This document shows positions 22,201-33,796 of a stretch of 64,000 bases of DNA, one piece after another. The position numbers and the translations under genes are program-made. The notes beneath the pieces were generated by a model. That model saw nothing but the letters and a program-made list of their open reading frames with translations, did not search any database and was not told the origin of the DNA. Each line of letters starts with the position of its first letter. Position 1 is the stretch's first letter. Origin of the DNA: Mesostigma viride (Eukaryota; Streptophyta; Mesostigmatophyceae; Mesostigmatales; Mesostigmataceae); assembly GCA_009746045.1 (NCBI GenBank), contig RPFO01000059.1:2519068-2583067 (forward strand). Direction: 5' to 3'.

Positions 22201-25200
22201 AGGCTCCTGACATCAGGCTCCCGACATCCATCACGCGCCCTGCCCCGTTGCCAACGTTGAGCTCGCTTCCTCTGATCCCCTGGGGATGTCTCCCCTGCCT
22301 CTTTGCCGGATGTGGGGTGGTGCTGTGCTTCCCCCCGGCAATGCCCTGCACATGCGTCACCCTGTTGGCTGCCCCCCCCCAGGTGATGGACGTGCTCGTC
22401 TCGCTGCAGTCTACGGAGATGGATGACGACGACCCGACCGCCAGCTACATGCTGCAGGTGAGCGATGCACAGTGACGAGTGTGTGTGGGGGGGGGGAACT
22501 GACCGGCTGGCGGCATGTGGTGGGTCAAAGCATGTGTCTGGTGGTTTTCAGTTGGGGACCAGGTGGTGGGGTTGTGGCGTGGCACGTGTTTGCGTGTGGT
22601 CTAAATCTTGCATGCAGCGGGCAGGCATGCGGCTCCTGTTTGGATGTATGTCGAATGTTATGGATCTCATGTAGGGGGAGGGATGCTGGGTGTCTTGGGG
22701 GCTTCTCAGGTGCACTGTGGTGTGTCATTTGATGCTTAGGCAAATGCTGCATCCCTTGCCCCCCTTGAGGTTCTTCCTACCGCCCTGCCTTGAACATGGC
22801 CTCACCGTTTTCTGTGCGACGAGACCCTCAAGGCCAAGTGGGGGCACATGGGTGGCACTGTTGGCCCCATGGACTGACACGGTGGCATGCTGTGCTCCCT
22901 TGTGGTTCCATGCTCTGCAGGCGTGGGCACTGTTGGCCCCATGGACTGACACAGTGGCATGCTGCCATCCCTTGTGGTGGCACTGTTGGCCCCATGGACT
23001 GACACGGTGGCATGCTGTGCTCCCTTGTGGTTCCATGCTCTGCAGGCGTGGGCGCGCCTGTGCAAGTGCCTAGGCCAGGAGTTCCTCCCCTACATGCCCA
23101 TCGTGATGCCCCCCCTCATGCGCTCGGTGCAGCTCAAACCTGACGTGACCATCACCGACGCCGACTCGGACGACGAGGAGGACGAGGACGATGAGTGAGT
23201 GCGCGCGTGGCCTGTGCTTGCGCTGACCGCTGCTAGGGGGGGGAGTCCAGGGTGAAGGTGCGCCTAGGGGTACAGATGGTCACGCGTACCCATAGCGGGG
23301 ATGGGGATGAGTAAGGGAAGATGACATGGGTGGTGACACGGGTGATCAAATGAGCAGCAGGGGGGGGATTTAGGGATGGGCAAATGTGTTCTTTTCTGTT
23401 GGCTGTTTATGGAGATCAGAGGCTTGCGGGTAGGCATGAATTTAGGTTGCTAATTTCATTTTTCTTCAAACCGTTGGGCTGTTGTATGGCAGGAGGCGGC
23501 CTGGATTATTTGGGAGGTACAAAATAGGAACGAAAATTGGCCAGGTGGCTAGGAAGTGGGGGAGGGTATGGTGAGGCGTTGTCACAATTTCTCTCTTGCT
23601 GTTCTGATCTTGTGGAGTAGATTTGGCAGTCGTTGATTGTGCTGGCCCCATTGCCGCCAGCAAGGCACTGTTGTGTACAGTATGTTGCATGGCTGAACCC
23701 TGAACCTGAGATGTTTGTTTGCCATGGCTGTTGTTTTGTGGCTGCCGCGTTTGGTTGCTGGTATGTGTTCGCGGCATGTGGCACCTGGGGGGCTTATGGC
23801 CTATCTTGGGCACTTACCAGGGTGGAGACCATCCGCATCGGCAGCAAGCGCATCGGCATCCGCACGAGTGTGCTGGAGGAGAAGGCCACCGCCTGCAACA
23901 TGCTGTGCTGCTACGCCAACGAGCTCAAGGAGGGCTTCTTCCCCTGGGTGGACGAGGTGAGGCGGAGGCGTGGGAGATGTGTAGTGGCTTCCCATCGGTG
24001 GCGATAATTTGCCTCACGTACTGGTGGGCCCCAATCCTACCTGCCCACCCCAACAATTCTGCCACTGCCACTGAACTGTGGATGTTTAACGATGGCGTTG
24101 GCGTTCCGAAGGGCGGATGCCAATCAGTGGGCATGGGAAGCATGTTGTGACAGTGTCCGGGCAGGCAAGCAAGGACAGCTCTTCCTGCTTGCACTCGGCA
24201 ACCTGTCTGCACTGCACCTTGTGCATGAGCAGTACAGGTGGCTGGCACATTCCAGATTGTCCCCATGCTGCCGACCTCTGGGCTGTGATAGCCACGACTG
24301 GGGCTGGAAATAACCAGAAACTTATTATCAATTGGCCTTGCCACCATTGTGTGCAAGGGCTCCCATGTGACAGCCATGCCAGCACTCAGGCTAGGGGAAT
24401 ATACTAATGCACAAGCACCACACAGCTGGCTGATGCTTGCATGAGCCGCGCAATGTCCCCGCCCCCTGCCCCGCACACCACGGCTGCAGGTCGCGGTCAT
24501 CATGGTGCCATTCCTCAACTTCTATTTCCATGAGGAGGTGCGCAAGGCGGCGGTCAGCGGTGAGTGCTGTGATGTTCTAGTATGCTGTGACGAACGTGTA
24601 TGCGAGAAGTATCGTGTTTTCTTCCCTGGCTCCTCCGCTCCTTGCCTCACATCAGGCGTGCAAGACCCATTTGTGCTGTATGCAAGGTTCGTGCGCTGTG
24701 CCCTTTGGGGTGTTTGCGGGACTGCTACTCCAGCTGGGTGCAGCCGCAAGCACATGTCCATCATGCCCATTTCACTGTTCTACAGAGCACGCTCACTTCC
24801 ACTGGCGTCAGGGTTGGCGGCGGTCTGGCTGCGTGGTATCATGCTGTCGCGGGTAGCTGGCAAGGTTTCCTATCCCAGCGTGTTGCTCCCACGGGTGCAC
24901 GCACGGCTCCTCTTGTCGCATCGCCGCCGCCCCCCCCATGGCCTGTCGCGTGTCTCACACGCCCTCCCCCATGGCCTGTCGCGTGTCTCACACGCCCTCC
25001 CCCATGGCCTGTCGCGTGTCTCACACGCCCTCCCCCATGGCCTGTCGCGTGTCTCACACGCCCCCCCCCATGGCCTGTCGCGTGTCTCACACGCCCTCCC
25101 CCATGGCCTGTCGCGTGTCTCACACGCCCCCCCCATGGCCTGTCGCGTGTCTCACACGCCCTCCCCCATGGCCTGTCGCATGTCTCACACGCCCCCCCCC

Positions 25201-28200
25201 ATGGCCTGTCGCGTGTCTCACACGCCCTCCCCAATGGCCTGTCGCGTGTCTCACACGCCCTCCCCCATGGCCTGTCGCGTGTCTCACACGCCCTCCCCCA
25301 TGGCCTGTCGCGTGTCTCACACGCCCTCCCCCATGGCCTGTCGCGTGTCTCACGCGCCCTCCCCCATGGCCTGTCGCGTGTCTCACACGTCCTCCCCCAT
25401 GGCCTGTCGCGTGTCTCACACGCCCTCCCCCATGGCCTGTCGCGTGTCTCACACGCCCTCCCCCATGGCCTGTCGCGTGTCTCACACGCCCTTCCCCATG
25501 GCCTGTCGCGTGTCGCACACGCCCTCCCCCATGGCCCCTGCCCCCCCCCCCCCCCCCCTCCCCAGTGATCCCGGAGCTGCTGAATGCGGCCAAGCTGGCG
25601 GTGGAGAAGGGCGTCGCAGGGGGGCGCGACCAGGCGTACGTCAAGTCGGTGGTGGACCACCTCGTGCCGCGGCTGGTGGAGGCGCTCGACAAGGTGAGGG
25701 CAGTGCGCAAGGTGGGTGGGGGCGTGGCACGAGGGGAGGGCAGTGCACAAGCTGGGTGGGGGAGCTACGTGGCACGAGGTGCAGCAACACTCGGCCGAGG
25801 GGGCAGGGGCGCGATGCCTGCACAGGTCCGTTGTTTTATAGCGGATAGGGTGTGTAGGATGCGAGAGTGGGCAGGCCACAGTGGACGTGACACAAGAGGT
25901 ACCTGACAAGGTTTCAGGCAGGGACCGTGGACACAGATGTTGCGTGGGAATGCCTGCGTGCCACTGGGCCGAGGGACGTGGTTTTGGTTGCGGTTGCAGG
26001 CTTCAGATGGCGGCAGGGCCAGCTGCACATTGCTGGCGTACCGTAAGGGCAATGTTTGCCAGGCGATGGACGAGCTCGCCTGTAGTAAAGATCTCAAGCG
26101 TGGATGGAGGCTTTTTGTTCTGGGTGGTGAACCAGGGCTGCCTAATTTTCACTTTTGGCCTACATGCATGTGCTCTCGTGGGTGGCTACTGCGCGTGTTT
26201 GTGGCCGCGCGCTTTCTTGGCCTGTGTGCTGGGCACAGGAGCCGGAAGACGAGATCAAGTACTGCATCCTCTCGTCGCTGAGCGAATGCGCGACGGTAGG
26301 TGGCAAGGCGCATGGTTCATAGGACCGTAGCACACAGCTCGTGGCCTGTAAGCAATTTGCTGTGTGGCATGAGCATGGATGTTTGTGTAGCATATGCAAA
26401 TTTTACCACAGTCAGTGCAGCCGCGGACACTTGCCTGGGCGTCACGAAGACCTGTCTAGGCATCCCTGTTGTCGGATAGCATATGTTGTTCACGTGCATG
26501 CCTCTTGTTGTAGTGCCCTAGTGGCCCCGGGTATTGCAGGCATTGTATTTCCTGCTAGCTTGGGCAGTACTTGTCAGCCTTTCGATTCCTGCACACTGTG
26601 TGCTTCTTGTATGCATGCGCTGCCTTCTATGAAGGTGGCAGGTGACTGTCATGGGCACCAGTTAACTGACCACCACTCAGTACCTACGTTGCAACCATTG
26701 CTGACTGCACATTCAATAGTGTGGCCGCAGCAGAAGACGGAAAGCGGCACGAGCCTTGTTGGCGTCGTGGAATGCCTTTCGGGGTGCTGCGTTCCTCGTT
26801 GGTGTTGGCCTGTTCCATCAAGGCATGCACGTTGGGTGGGGAAAGGCGGCTTGATAGACACATCCTGCCTGGTTGGAGAAGGGCACCCTGTCCTTAAGGC
26901 ACATGCCTCAAGCTGGTTCCTTCTTTTTCCCACCTTGTCGCCCTGCCCCACTCCGTGTCTGACTTTCGGCATTTTGTTTGTTTGCTTTCGCGCCCTACTG
27001 GCCCCGCCCGGCATCTGCATCGTGCACCACAAAACATGGCCGTGGGTACACCCCTAAACATGGCCATGCATGGCACCGTGCATCGCGCTCCACAGATCGC
27101 GGGCACGCTGCTGGACCCCCCCCAGCTGGTGCTCATTGTGGAGCAGCTCAAGGGGGTGCTGCTGGCGTCCGCGCAGCGCAAGCAGGAGATGGCGGCTGGG
27201 GCCCACCTGGAGGACCTGGACGAGGAGGAACGGTCTGCGCTGGACGCAGAGGCGGCTGAGGACGACGGGTTGTTCGACCAGGTGGGCGGCGACGGGTTGT
27301 TTGACCAGGTGGGCGATGACGGGCTGTTTGACCAGGTGGGTGACGACGGCTTATGCGACCAGGTGGGTGACGACGGGTAGTTCAATCAGGTGGGCGATGA
27401 CGGGTTGTTCAACCAGGTGGGTGATGACAGGTTGTTCGACCAGGTGTGCGAGGACGGGTTGTTCGACCAGGTGTGCGACGCCGGCTTGATCGACCAGGTG
27501 GGCGATGACTGGTAGTTCAATCAGGTGGGCGACGACGGCTTGTTCGACCAGATGGGCGACGACGGCTTGTTCAACCAGGCGGGCGATGACTGGTAGTTCA
27601 ATCAGGTGGGCGACGACGGCTTGTTCGACCAGGTGGGCGACGACGGCTTGTTCGACCAGGTGGGTGACGACAGGTAGTTCAATCAGGTGGGCGATGACGG
27701 CTTGTTCGACCAGGTGGGCGACGACAGGTAGTTCAATCAGGTGGGCGACGACGGCTTGTTCGACCAGATGGGCGACGACGGCTTGTTCAACCAGGTGGGC
27801 GATGACTGGTAGTTCAATCAGGTGGGCGACGACGGCTTGTTCGACCAGGTGGGCGACGACGGCTTGTTCGACCAGGTGGGTGACGACAGGTAGTTCAATC
27901 AGGTGGGCGACGACGGCTTGTTCGACCAGGTGGGCGACGACGGCTTGTCCGGCCAGGTGGGTGACGACAGGTAGTTCAATCAGGTGGGCGACGACGGCTT
28001 GTTCGACCAGGTGGGTGACGACAGGTAGTTCAATCAGGTGGGCGACGACAGCTTGTTCGACCAGGTGGGTGCGCGCAGCGCGTTGGGAGTGGCGAACATC
28101 ATGGGGGATCTGGGGGTGGTGGATGCATGTGTAAGGGCAGCTTGTGGCAGCAGCGCGCTTTTGTTATGAGACCGAACTGGCGGCAACGCAAGGGGAGGTA

Positions 28201-29435
28201 GCCCATAGTGAGGCTGGGAGACATGCATTGACCAGCGGGCGCTTATCCCGTCTAAAAATGTGGGCCAGATTGCTGGCTTTTCCTGTCTGGGGTTGCAAGC
28301 TGTGGCGCATTAGTTGTCGTTATGGTGGTTTCCCCAATGGAGAATAGCTGGCATGTCTTCCTGGCCTGATCTATTACGAGCACTCATCAATGGCATTGTC
28401 TGCACCTGCCCAGGGTAGAGACAAACATGTTGCGTCTGTCCTCTCTAACCCCCTACCACCACCACATCCGCATGTCCTTCACATGGGGTGTTGACCCTGT
28501 GGCTCATTGTACTCCCCCGCTTCCCTTGTACGCGCTGGCAGTGCGTGGCCGCCCCCTGGTTGGCTGACCCCATGTGGCTTGGTGGTTTGTGTGCATGGAT
28601 AAACCTCCCTGCTGTGTGTTGGTGACTTCCCCCTTCCCCCCCCCCCCGCCGGCAGGTGGCCGAGTGCATCGGCAGCCTGGCCAAGGCGTGCGGCGCCTCC
28701 TTCCTGCCCTACTTTGACGCGCTGGTGCCCCTGGTAGTGCCCGCCCTGGCTCCGTCACGCCCCGCGGAGGACCGCCGCATCGCGCTCTGCATTATCGACG
28801 ACATCTTTGAGCACGCGAGCGGCACGGGCGAGACGGCCAAGTACCTGGGCACCTTTGTGCCGCACATGCTGCAGGCGTGCCTCGCGGAGGACCCCGACGT
28901 GCGGCAGGCGGCCGTGTATGGAGTGGGCGTGCTGGCCGCCGTGGGTGGTGTCCACTTCCAGTCCATGTGCGCGGATGCCACCGCCAAGCTGACCGCCATC
29001 ATCCAGCATCCTGCCGGGCGCTCCAGGGACAACGTGATGGCCACGGATAACGCGGTCTCGGCGCTGGGCAAGGTATTTGAGTTCCAGCGGGCGCACATTG
29101 ATGCACAGGGTGCCATGCAACTGTGGCTGGGCTACTTGCCCGTCACCGCGGACAAGGTGGAGGCCAAGGTGGTTCACGAGCACCTGGTGGCCATGATGGA
29201 GCGGCGCGACGCCCTGCTGCTCGGAAATAACCATGAGCGATTGCCACGTGTCATCGCTGTCTTCGCCGACATCCTGGCGGCCGGCACGGAGTTGGTCACC
29301 GACCCCGTCCGCAAGCGCATGGCCGCTACGCTGTTCCAGCTGCAGCAGTCGCTGTCGCCGGAGATGCAGGCGTCAGCGTGGTCGGCGCTGACACCGCACC
29401 AACAGGCAGCGCTGCAGCATGCACTGTCCTCATGA
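16299..29435 (+). CDS. IPO5: Importin-5 / importin beta-3 (Kap121-type karyopherin), 13 exons
   Basis: Nuclear transport receptor: HEAT-repeat solenoid that carries cargo such as ribosomal proteins and histones through the pore and releases it on RanGTP. Exons: 16299-17516, 18117-18320, 18955-19059, 20971-21036, 21565-21729, 22383-22457, 23046-23194, 23821-23956, 24490-24559, 25566-25693, 26239-26295, 27096-27281, 28656-29435. Phases all close, giving 1112 aa, close to animal and yeast orthologues. Recognised blocks: LNSFADAHPRVRW and AINAIGQLSTDLGPDLQ in exon 2; AIVNFSED in exon 3; DDDDPTASYML in exon 6; an acidic loop DSDDEEDEDDE near residues 650-661; a second acidic stretch just before residue 853; EDPDVRQAAVYG(V)GVLA in exon 13. 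Intron 4 uses a GC donor (CAG|GCAAGC); the others are GT-AG. Introns 1, 3, 6 and 12 contain repeats copied from the splice junction itself. Start chosen as the first ATG of the open frame, giving a plausible N-terminus. Confidence 0.92.
17517..17669 (+). repeat. (GTGG)n microsatellite starting at the 5' splice site of importin intron 1
   Basis: About 38 copies of a 4-bp unit begin directly after GCCAAG at the end of exon 1, so the donor GTGGGT is the first repeat unit and is repeated every 4 bp. A G-rich stretch follows to about 17740. The long VGGW and THPP frames across it are repeat artefacts. Confidence 0.9.
19039..19144 (+). repeat. Tandem duplication of the exon 3 / intron 3 junction
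   Basis: The last 21 bases of exon 3 plus the donor and the following intron sequence (19039-19091) are repeated at 19092-19144, 53 bp downstream. This gives a second copy of CTGCTGCAG|GTGAGACA at 19112/19113. Use of the second donor would shift the frame. Confidence 0.85.
19060..20970 (+). other. Importin intron 3, long intron without a recognisable insertion
   Basis: 1.9 kb. It contains a strong GC hairpin near 19222-19252 (GGGGGGAGGG..CCCTCCCCCC) and AT-richer sequence at about 19260-20380. No coding fragment was recognised in either strand. The abrupt drop in GC suggests an old insertion whose ends I could not define. Confidence 0.4.
21825..21908 (+). repeat. 42-bp tandem repeat, two copies, importin intron 5
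   Basis: GGCGGAGCATGCCTGGGCGT and GGAGCATGGGTGGGCCTGGC alternate twice with one base change. Confidence 0.7.
22857..23053 (+). repeat. Repeat that duplicates the intron 6 / exon 7 acceptor
   Basis: A 72-bp segment (22857-22928) and its exact copy (22982-23053) both end TGCTCTGCAG|GCGTGGGC. A 53-bp partial copy lies between. The true acceptor is 23045/23046; the upstream decoy is 22920/22921. Splicing at the decoy would add 125 nt and change frame. Confidence 0.85.
24937..25540 (+). repeat. 33-bp minisatellite, about 18 copies, importin intron 9
   Basis: The unit begins CCATGGCCTGTCGCGTGTCT and ends in ACACGCCCTCCC, mostly exact with 1-bp length changes in the C run. Because 33 is a multiple of 3, several frames on both strands stay open and give spurious proteins of about 200-450 aa. 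The array ends in a long C run that serves as the polypyrimidine tract of exon 10. Confidence 0.9.
27282..28064 (+). repeat. 29 x 27-bp array of the exon 12 5' splice junction
   Basis: Exactly 783 bp, 29 units with no length change. Each unit has the form GTGGGCGACGACGG..TTCGACCAG, the last ~20 bp of exon 12 fused to the start of the intron. Almost every unit boundary therefore recreates CAG|GTGGG, the splice donor. Reading on from exon 12, units 1-3 are open (nine residues each, like VGDDGLFDQ); unit 4 has an in-frame TAG, and TAG variants recur through the array (units 9, 12, 15, 17, 20, 23, 26, 28). From unit 9 on a higher-order period of two to three units is visible. The intron continues to the acceptor at 28655. 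Confidence 0.92.
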
Positions 29436-29719
29436 TGTAATTGGGGCTGGATGCAAGTCACCACTGTATTCATGAGATGTTACCCCGGCAAGGGCCGATT
29501 GGGTTCCAAGAGGTGTGGTGTGGGCCAGTGCGCGACTGCCAGGTACTGTGGGACCAATGTGTGAGGCATGGGGTGTTGCCACCTGCAAGGCTTCAGCAGC
29601 AAGTTGACTCTATACATGGCAGCATTGTGTTGTATCATGAACTGGTAGGCGTGTATATCTGGTCAGACGGTTTGGTTGCAGCCCTGGCTGCCTCTACTCT
29701 ATTGCTTTATTCGATTTAT

Positions 29720-29724
29720 TGTAA
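29720..29724 (+). terminator. Candidate poly(A) signal TGTAA
   Basis: TGTAA lies about 285 bp after the importin stop codon. TGTAA is the usual polyadenylation signal of green algae. Another copy directly after the stop (29436-29440) is probably too close to be used. Confidence 0.35.
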
Positions 29725-29974
29725 AGAAGACATGCATCTTTTGCAGCATGCCAGCAGTCCCTTTTCATGGGATATGCCTGCTATTGTAGATGCTCGCGTG
29801 AGCTACCTGTGTTGCCCATTGCAGTTAAATGTGCTTGTACCTCATTGGCCGATTGCTACGCAAGTTGTCAGGAGAATAAGTGCTTGCCGCCAGAGCTAGA
29901 AAATAATAAAACTGATACATCAATTTGCTGATGGTTAACTACCAATGATATGACAGCATTAAATTAAACCCTCG

Positions 29975-30262
29975 CTCGCTTGCGGTACGATGCGGCGTTC
30001 GGTGCCGACCACCTCTCTGTCGAGCTGCTCAAAACCCCCGACCTTGCGGTGCAGGAGCTTCTGCTGGCGTTCTGCTCTCTGATGAGCCCCCGCCTGCTGA
30101 GTGGCAGACGGCCATCCGAGTCATGCTGTACAAGAAGGGTTCTGCTGCTGACCCTGGCAACTATCGGGGTACGTGTCTGCCAGCAGAGCGCCGCTCTGAA
30201 GGTGTTCATGCGCATGATGCTCCACAGGCTCCGCGCTGCGCTGGACCCTCACGTGGGTGAGT
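29975..30262 (+). pseudogene. LINE reverse transcriptase fragment
   Basis: Frame-broken RT N-terminal region: blocks like RYDAAFGADHLSVELLK, EWQTAIRVMLYKKG and ADPGNYRGTCLP, then a shifted copy of SAALKVFMRMMLHRLRAALDPH. These match the pre-catalytic region of LINE RTs (LYKKG..DP.NYRGI). It is closely similar in DNA to 63010-63355. Truncated at both ends. Confidence 0.75.
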
Positions 30263-32120
30263 CTCAACTCTCACACAACGGCGCGCCGGTCCCGAAAAAT
30301 GACATTCTAATTCCGTCACCAAACTGGCGCAAGATCCCGAGAATTGGGTGCGCGCGAAGGTGCCGAGGAGGCAAGAAGTCATGCAGCACCCATGGCGGCC
30401 GTACGTGAAAATCCTGGTGACGGTTAATTTAAGAACACATTAAGAGAAGCGAATGGGTTTTATGCCGCGATAACTCATCTACTTTACCTAGTTATTATTT
30501 ATCCTCGAGAAATATATATAGGCAATATTTTTCGGGAAATCAGGAAAAGGGCGGGCATTTTCGCGAGATTGGGTCACACCCACTGCATTTTTCAGCGGAC
30601 CCCCCAAAAGGCTCACGCAAAACCTATCCAAAATGGCGATGAAGTAGCTCAAGCTAAGCGCCTCGCACGATTCTGTGACTGATTCAAAAACTTTTGACCA
30701 AAAAACGTTTTGGTTAAATGACAGCCATATTGTAAATGATTTCTGGCCTGCGCTGGTTGTCTCCTTGATATTGTAAATGCCGCGTTACCGCAGTTATTAC
30801 GTGAGACAACTATTCCTGGACGCATGGCTATGCGTGCACTGAAAACAGATTGCACAACTGGCATACAGCACTGCATAAGACAATGCACCCGCGTCGTGGA
30901 GGCCAGGGAGCAGCATGCACTGGGGGAACCGCGAGTGCAAGTGTGTAGGATAGTGTGTCGGATTGCAAATTGAGCAAAGGCTTCTAATTCTGCAAATTGA
31001 GCTGCACGATGGCAGCTTCGCTGCATTCTTTAAAGGTGTTCCTATGGGCACCGGGAATGCAGAGTCACGTAAACGTCCTGCCGCCCCTGACGGTTCCAGT
31101 TAACGTTGGTAGGACACCCTCGTCGGCTCGCGGCTAAGACCGGCTTCGGGGACAGCTTCTCAATTGCATTACCGAAAGCCAGGCCTTGACCCCCAAGACG
31201 TCCGGCTTTCAAGTTGGAGTGTACCCCCGCGGCATCTAGCAATGCCGACTAGTTTCAAGTGCGCACCAGTCAAAGTAGTTACCCTTCGCACAAACTCCAG
31301 CCACACATTTTCGTAACCGCCCTTTTGGCACCGCAGGAACTATTCTGTCTGATTCGGCCAGATTTCATCCAAGGAATCGGAAAGGAAAAACGGTGGAATC
31401 AGAAAAGGAAAACGGTGGAATCATTTTCAGCCTGAACTAGTACAACACTATCGTCCGTTCAAGTCCGGCCTCACGGCCCATGCGACGCCATGTCGACCCG
31501 CCCATGCTTAGCCTTTTTTGCGCTAGACTAAAGAAAAATGGTCCCGTTGCCTAAGCAAAAAAATGCACCTCAGCACCTGCTAGCCATGGTAAATTTGCTA
31601 GCGATGGCAGTCTGGGAAACTTACTAACCAAACGGCGAATCAATCCAATCTCACGTTCAAAATGCCGCTTCCGTAGACATGTGTCGACTACTTTGTTTAT
31701 GCGTGTGATTCAAACAAGCCAATTGTGAATTCCAGATTAGGAGTTAAGGTTTATGGCTGGCAGGACTGATATATTGCATGACGACACACCCTTTTTTGGC
31801 TTGAGACAGAAAGCTGTATATAAATTTCTTACATGAGATGTTTGTCATGTTCATTTTGATTTTAACGCACAGCCCCCCATTCAGCATGTCGAATGGCATG
31901 CGCATGTGCTGGCCGGCAGCCACTGCCATGTCGCCGGATCAGACTGGCGTACAAACCACACAATCTTCTTGTTCACGCATGCTAACCACAACCATCGGTA
32001 AGCCGACGTTGTGCAGGAATTTTTTTTCATATGCCTTGGTTTAATAGTGGACGCTGCATCCCTGATTCGGCCGTGAAGCTTGTTGTCAGCTAGACGTTAG
32101 CAGCTGAGTGCCGGGCCGCC
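30263..32120. other. Intergenic DNA, nothing recognised
   Basis: No gene-like frame. A ~32-bp stretch at 30734-30765 (TTCTGGCCTGCGCTGGTTGT core) also occurs at 10711-10742 in a carboxypeptidase intron, a trace of a dispersed repeat. Confidence 0.4.
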
Positions 32121-32423
32121 CTATGTGGAATAACTTTCACATTGTCCATCGGCATTAAAAGTTGAAAATTCCCTCCGATCGACCATGCCATAACAGGAAA
32201 ATGCCATCATCTGTTGCAGTCCAGGCTTATATTTGCCACGATGTGGTGTGTGCCAGTTGTGCCACCTGTAATTTACATTACTAGGCTTGGTGTTCCTAGG
32301 GATTCCATTCATGGTGTTCCACTTAGTAGCCATACCAGCATGCCTTGCAGTTTTCACAATAGATAGCCTGCAGGCCATATCAAACCCAACTCCAAAGTTG
32401 TCCAGTAATGCATGTGGTACCAA
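32121..32423 (-). pseudogene. Possible piggyBac-like transposase fragment
   Basis: A ~100-codon minus frame contains ALLDNFGVGFDMACRL, MNGIPRN and later GMVDRREFSTFNA, in the order and spacing of the piggyBac DNFFTS / GTxRxNRxGxP / W-D-x-x-V-x-x-ST region. The match is weak and only by eye. The frame stops on both sides and no terminal repeats were found around it. Confidence 0.28.
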
Positions 32424-32821
32424 TGAACATTACCTTGTACAGTAAAATAAGTTATGATATTGGTTGATGTTGTGCGCCCGTGCTTTCAATTTGTTTCATA
32501 ATCCATGTGCCGTTCAGGCATGCACGTGTGAAACATCCAGGTATGCCTGTCATCTTCCCCCCCCGTATGATTCAATATCTCAGAGCCCAGATTGTTGTGG
32601 CACTGCGATGATGCATTATATAGCGTTGAAGAAAATGTGGGGCAGGTATTTGTGCAATTAACGTGCCATACGAACATTCCGGACGGTACATTCCGGTGAT
32701 GTCGGGCAGTTGGGGGGTTCGCTTGGTCCCTTGGTTGCTTCCTCGCTTGGCTGCCACTGCGGGGGTGTAAGGACAGGTGCTCAAATGGAGAGACACTAGA
32801 CGTGCATGCATGTTTGATGGA

Positions 32822-33106
32822 TGGGTGGGTGGGTGGGTGGGTGGGTGGGTGGGTGGGTGGGTGGGTGGGTGGGCGGGCGGGCGGGCGGGCGGGCGGGCGG
32901 GCGGGCGGCGGGCGGCGGGCGGGGGGGGGGGGGGGGGTGGGTGGGTGGTGGGTGGTGGGTGGGTGGGTGGGTGGGTGGGTGGGTGGGTGGGTGGGTGGGT
33001 GGGTGGGTGGGTGGGTGGGTGGGTGGGTGGGTGGGTGGGTGGGTGGGTGGGTGGGTGGGTGGGTGGGTGGGTGGGGTGGGTGGGTGGGTGGGTGGGTGGG
33101 TGGGTG
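32822..33106. repeat. (GTGG)n / (GCGG)n microsatellite
   Basis: GTGG tract, then a GCGG tract (about 32873-32912), a G run, then GTGG again. All frames are open because the period is 4. Confidence 0.9.
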
Positions 33107-33109
33107 GAG

Positions 33110-33111
<2 letters not shown>

Positions 33112-33199
<88 letters not shown>
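33112..33199. repeat. (GA)n microsatellite
   Basis: About 43 GA units with one interruption, directly after the GTGG tract. Confidence 0.9.
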
Positions 33200-33207
<8 letters not shown>

Positions 33208-33760
33208 CATGTGTGTGTGTCTGGCTGTCTGGGTGGGTGGGTGTGCGTGCTTGGGTGTGTGGGACAGTGTGGATGTGGGTGTGCTTGCTTGCGTGGGTGC
33301 GTGAGGGAGGGAGTGGCTGGGTGAGCGAGTCAAGCATGCACGTGTCAAACAGCCAGGTAGAAATGTCATCCTTTCCCCCCATCATGACAAATCATTGGCA
33401 TGGATTGTTGTGGCACTGCCATCATGCACTACAGCGCTGAAGAAAATGACGATGGGCAAATATATGTGAAAGCGACACAACATAGCCCATGGCGGTGGCT
33501 GCTATCAACAAGCAGCTCTTGCCTCCATGCACAGTCAAACACCTGCATCTTCTTCAATGCAGATTATTGACATCTCTTTTGTATATTATGTACAGATTAT
33601 TTGCATTTGTAATATTATCTGTATACCAATGCAGTTTGCAACATGTAACCAGTGTTGCTAGTAATCTGGTAATGTGAGCCGTGTTGATATCAAAGTGCTG
33701 CGATGCAAGTCATACATCAGAACTAAAGCGGCAACACTGGCTACGGACACAAAGAGTCAT

Positions 33761-33796
<36 letters not shown>
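33761..33796. repeat. (CA)n microsatellite
   Basis: CA/CG dinucleotide tract. Confidence 0.8.

Larger units (their letters stand above)
32514..33476. repeat. Diverged ~145-bp direct repeats flanking a microsatellite block
   Basis: 32514-32660 and 33331-33476 share long blocks (GCATGCACGTGT.AAACA, GGATTGTTGTGGCACTGC, GCGCTGAAGAAAATG-type) at roughly three-quarters identity. Between them lie (GTGG)n and (GA)n tracts. It could be an old tandem duplication pulled apart by repeat growth. Confidence 0.6.

Noticed and set aside
24502-25909. Open frames of 320-450 codons with an 11-residue repeat on both strands
   Set aside because: The 33-bp minisatellite is a multiple of 3, which keeps several frames open. 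The true exon 9 and exon 10 lie at its sides.
27282-28064. Regular array suggestive of CRISPR
   Set aside because: Units are contiguous with no spacers and derive from the adjacent exon end in a eukaryotic intron.
27505-28134. 209-codon frame with a 9-residue Trp/Thr/Ser/Arg repeat
   Set aside because: It is the shifted frame of the 27-bp splice-junction array and has no independent start or homology.
32486-33440. Open frames of 170-300 codons over the GTGG/GA tracts
   Set aside because: Pure microsatellite translation.
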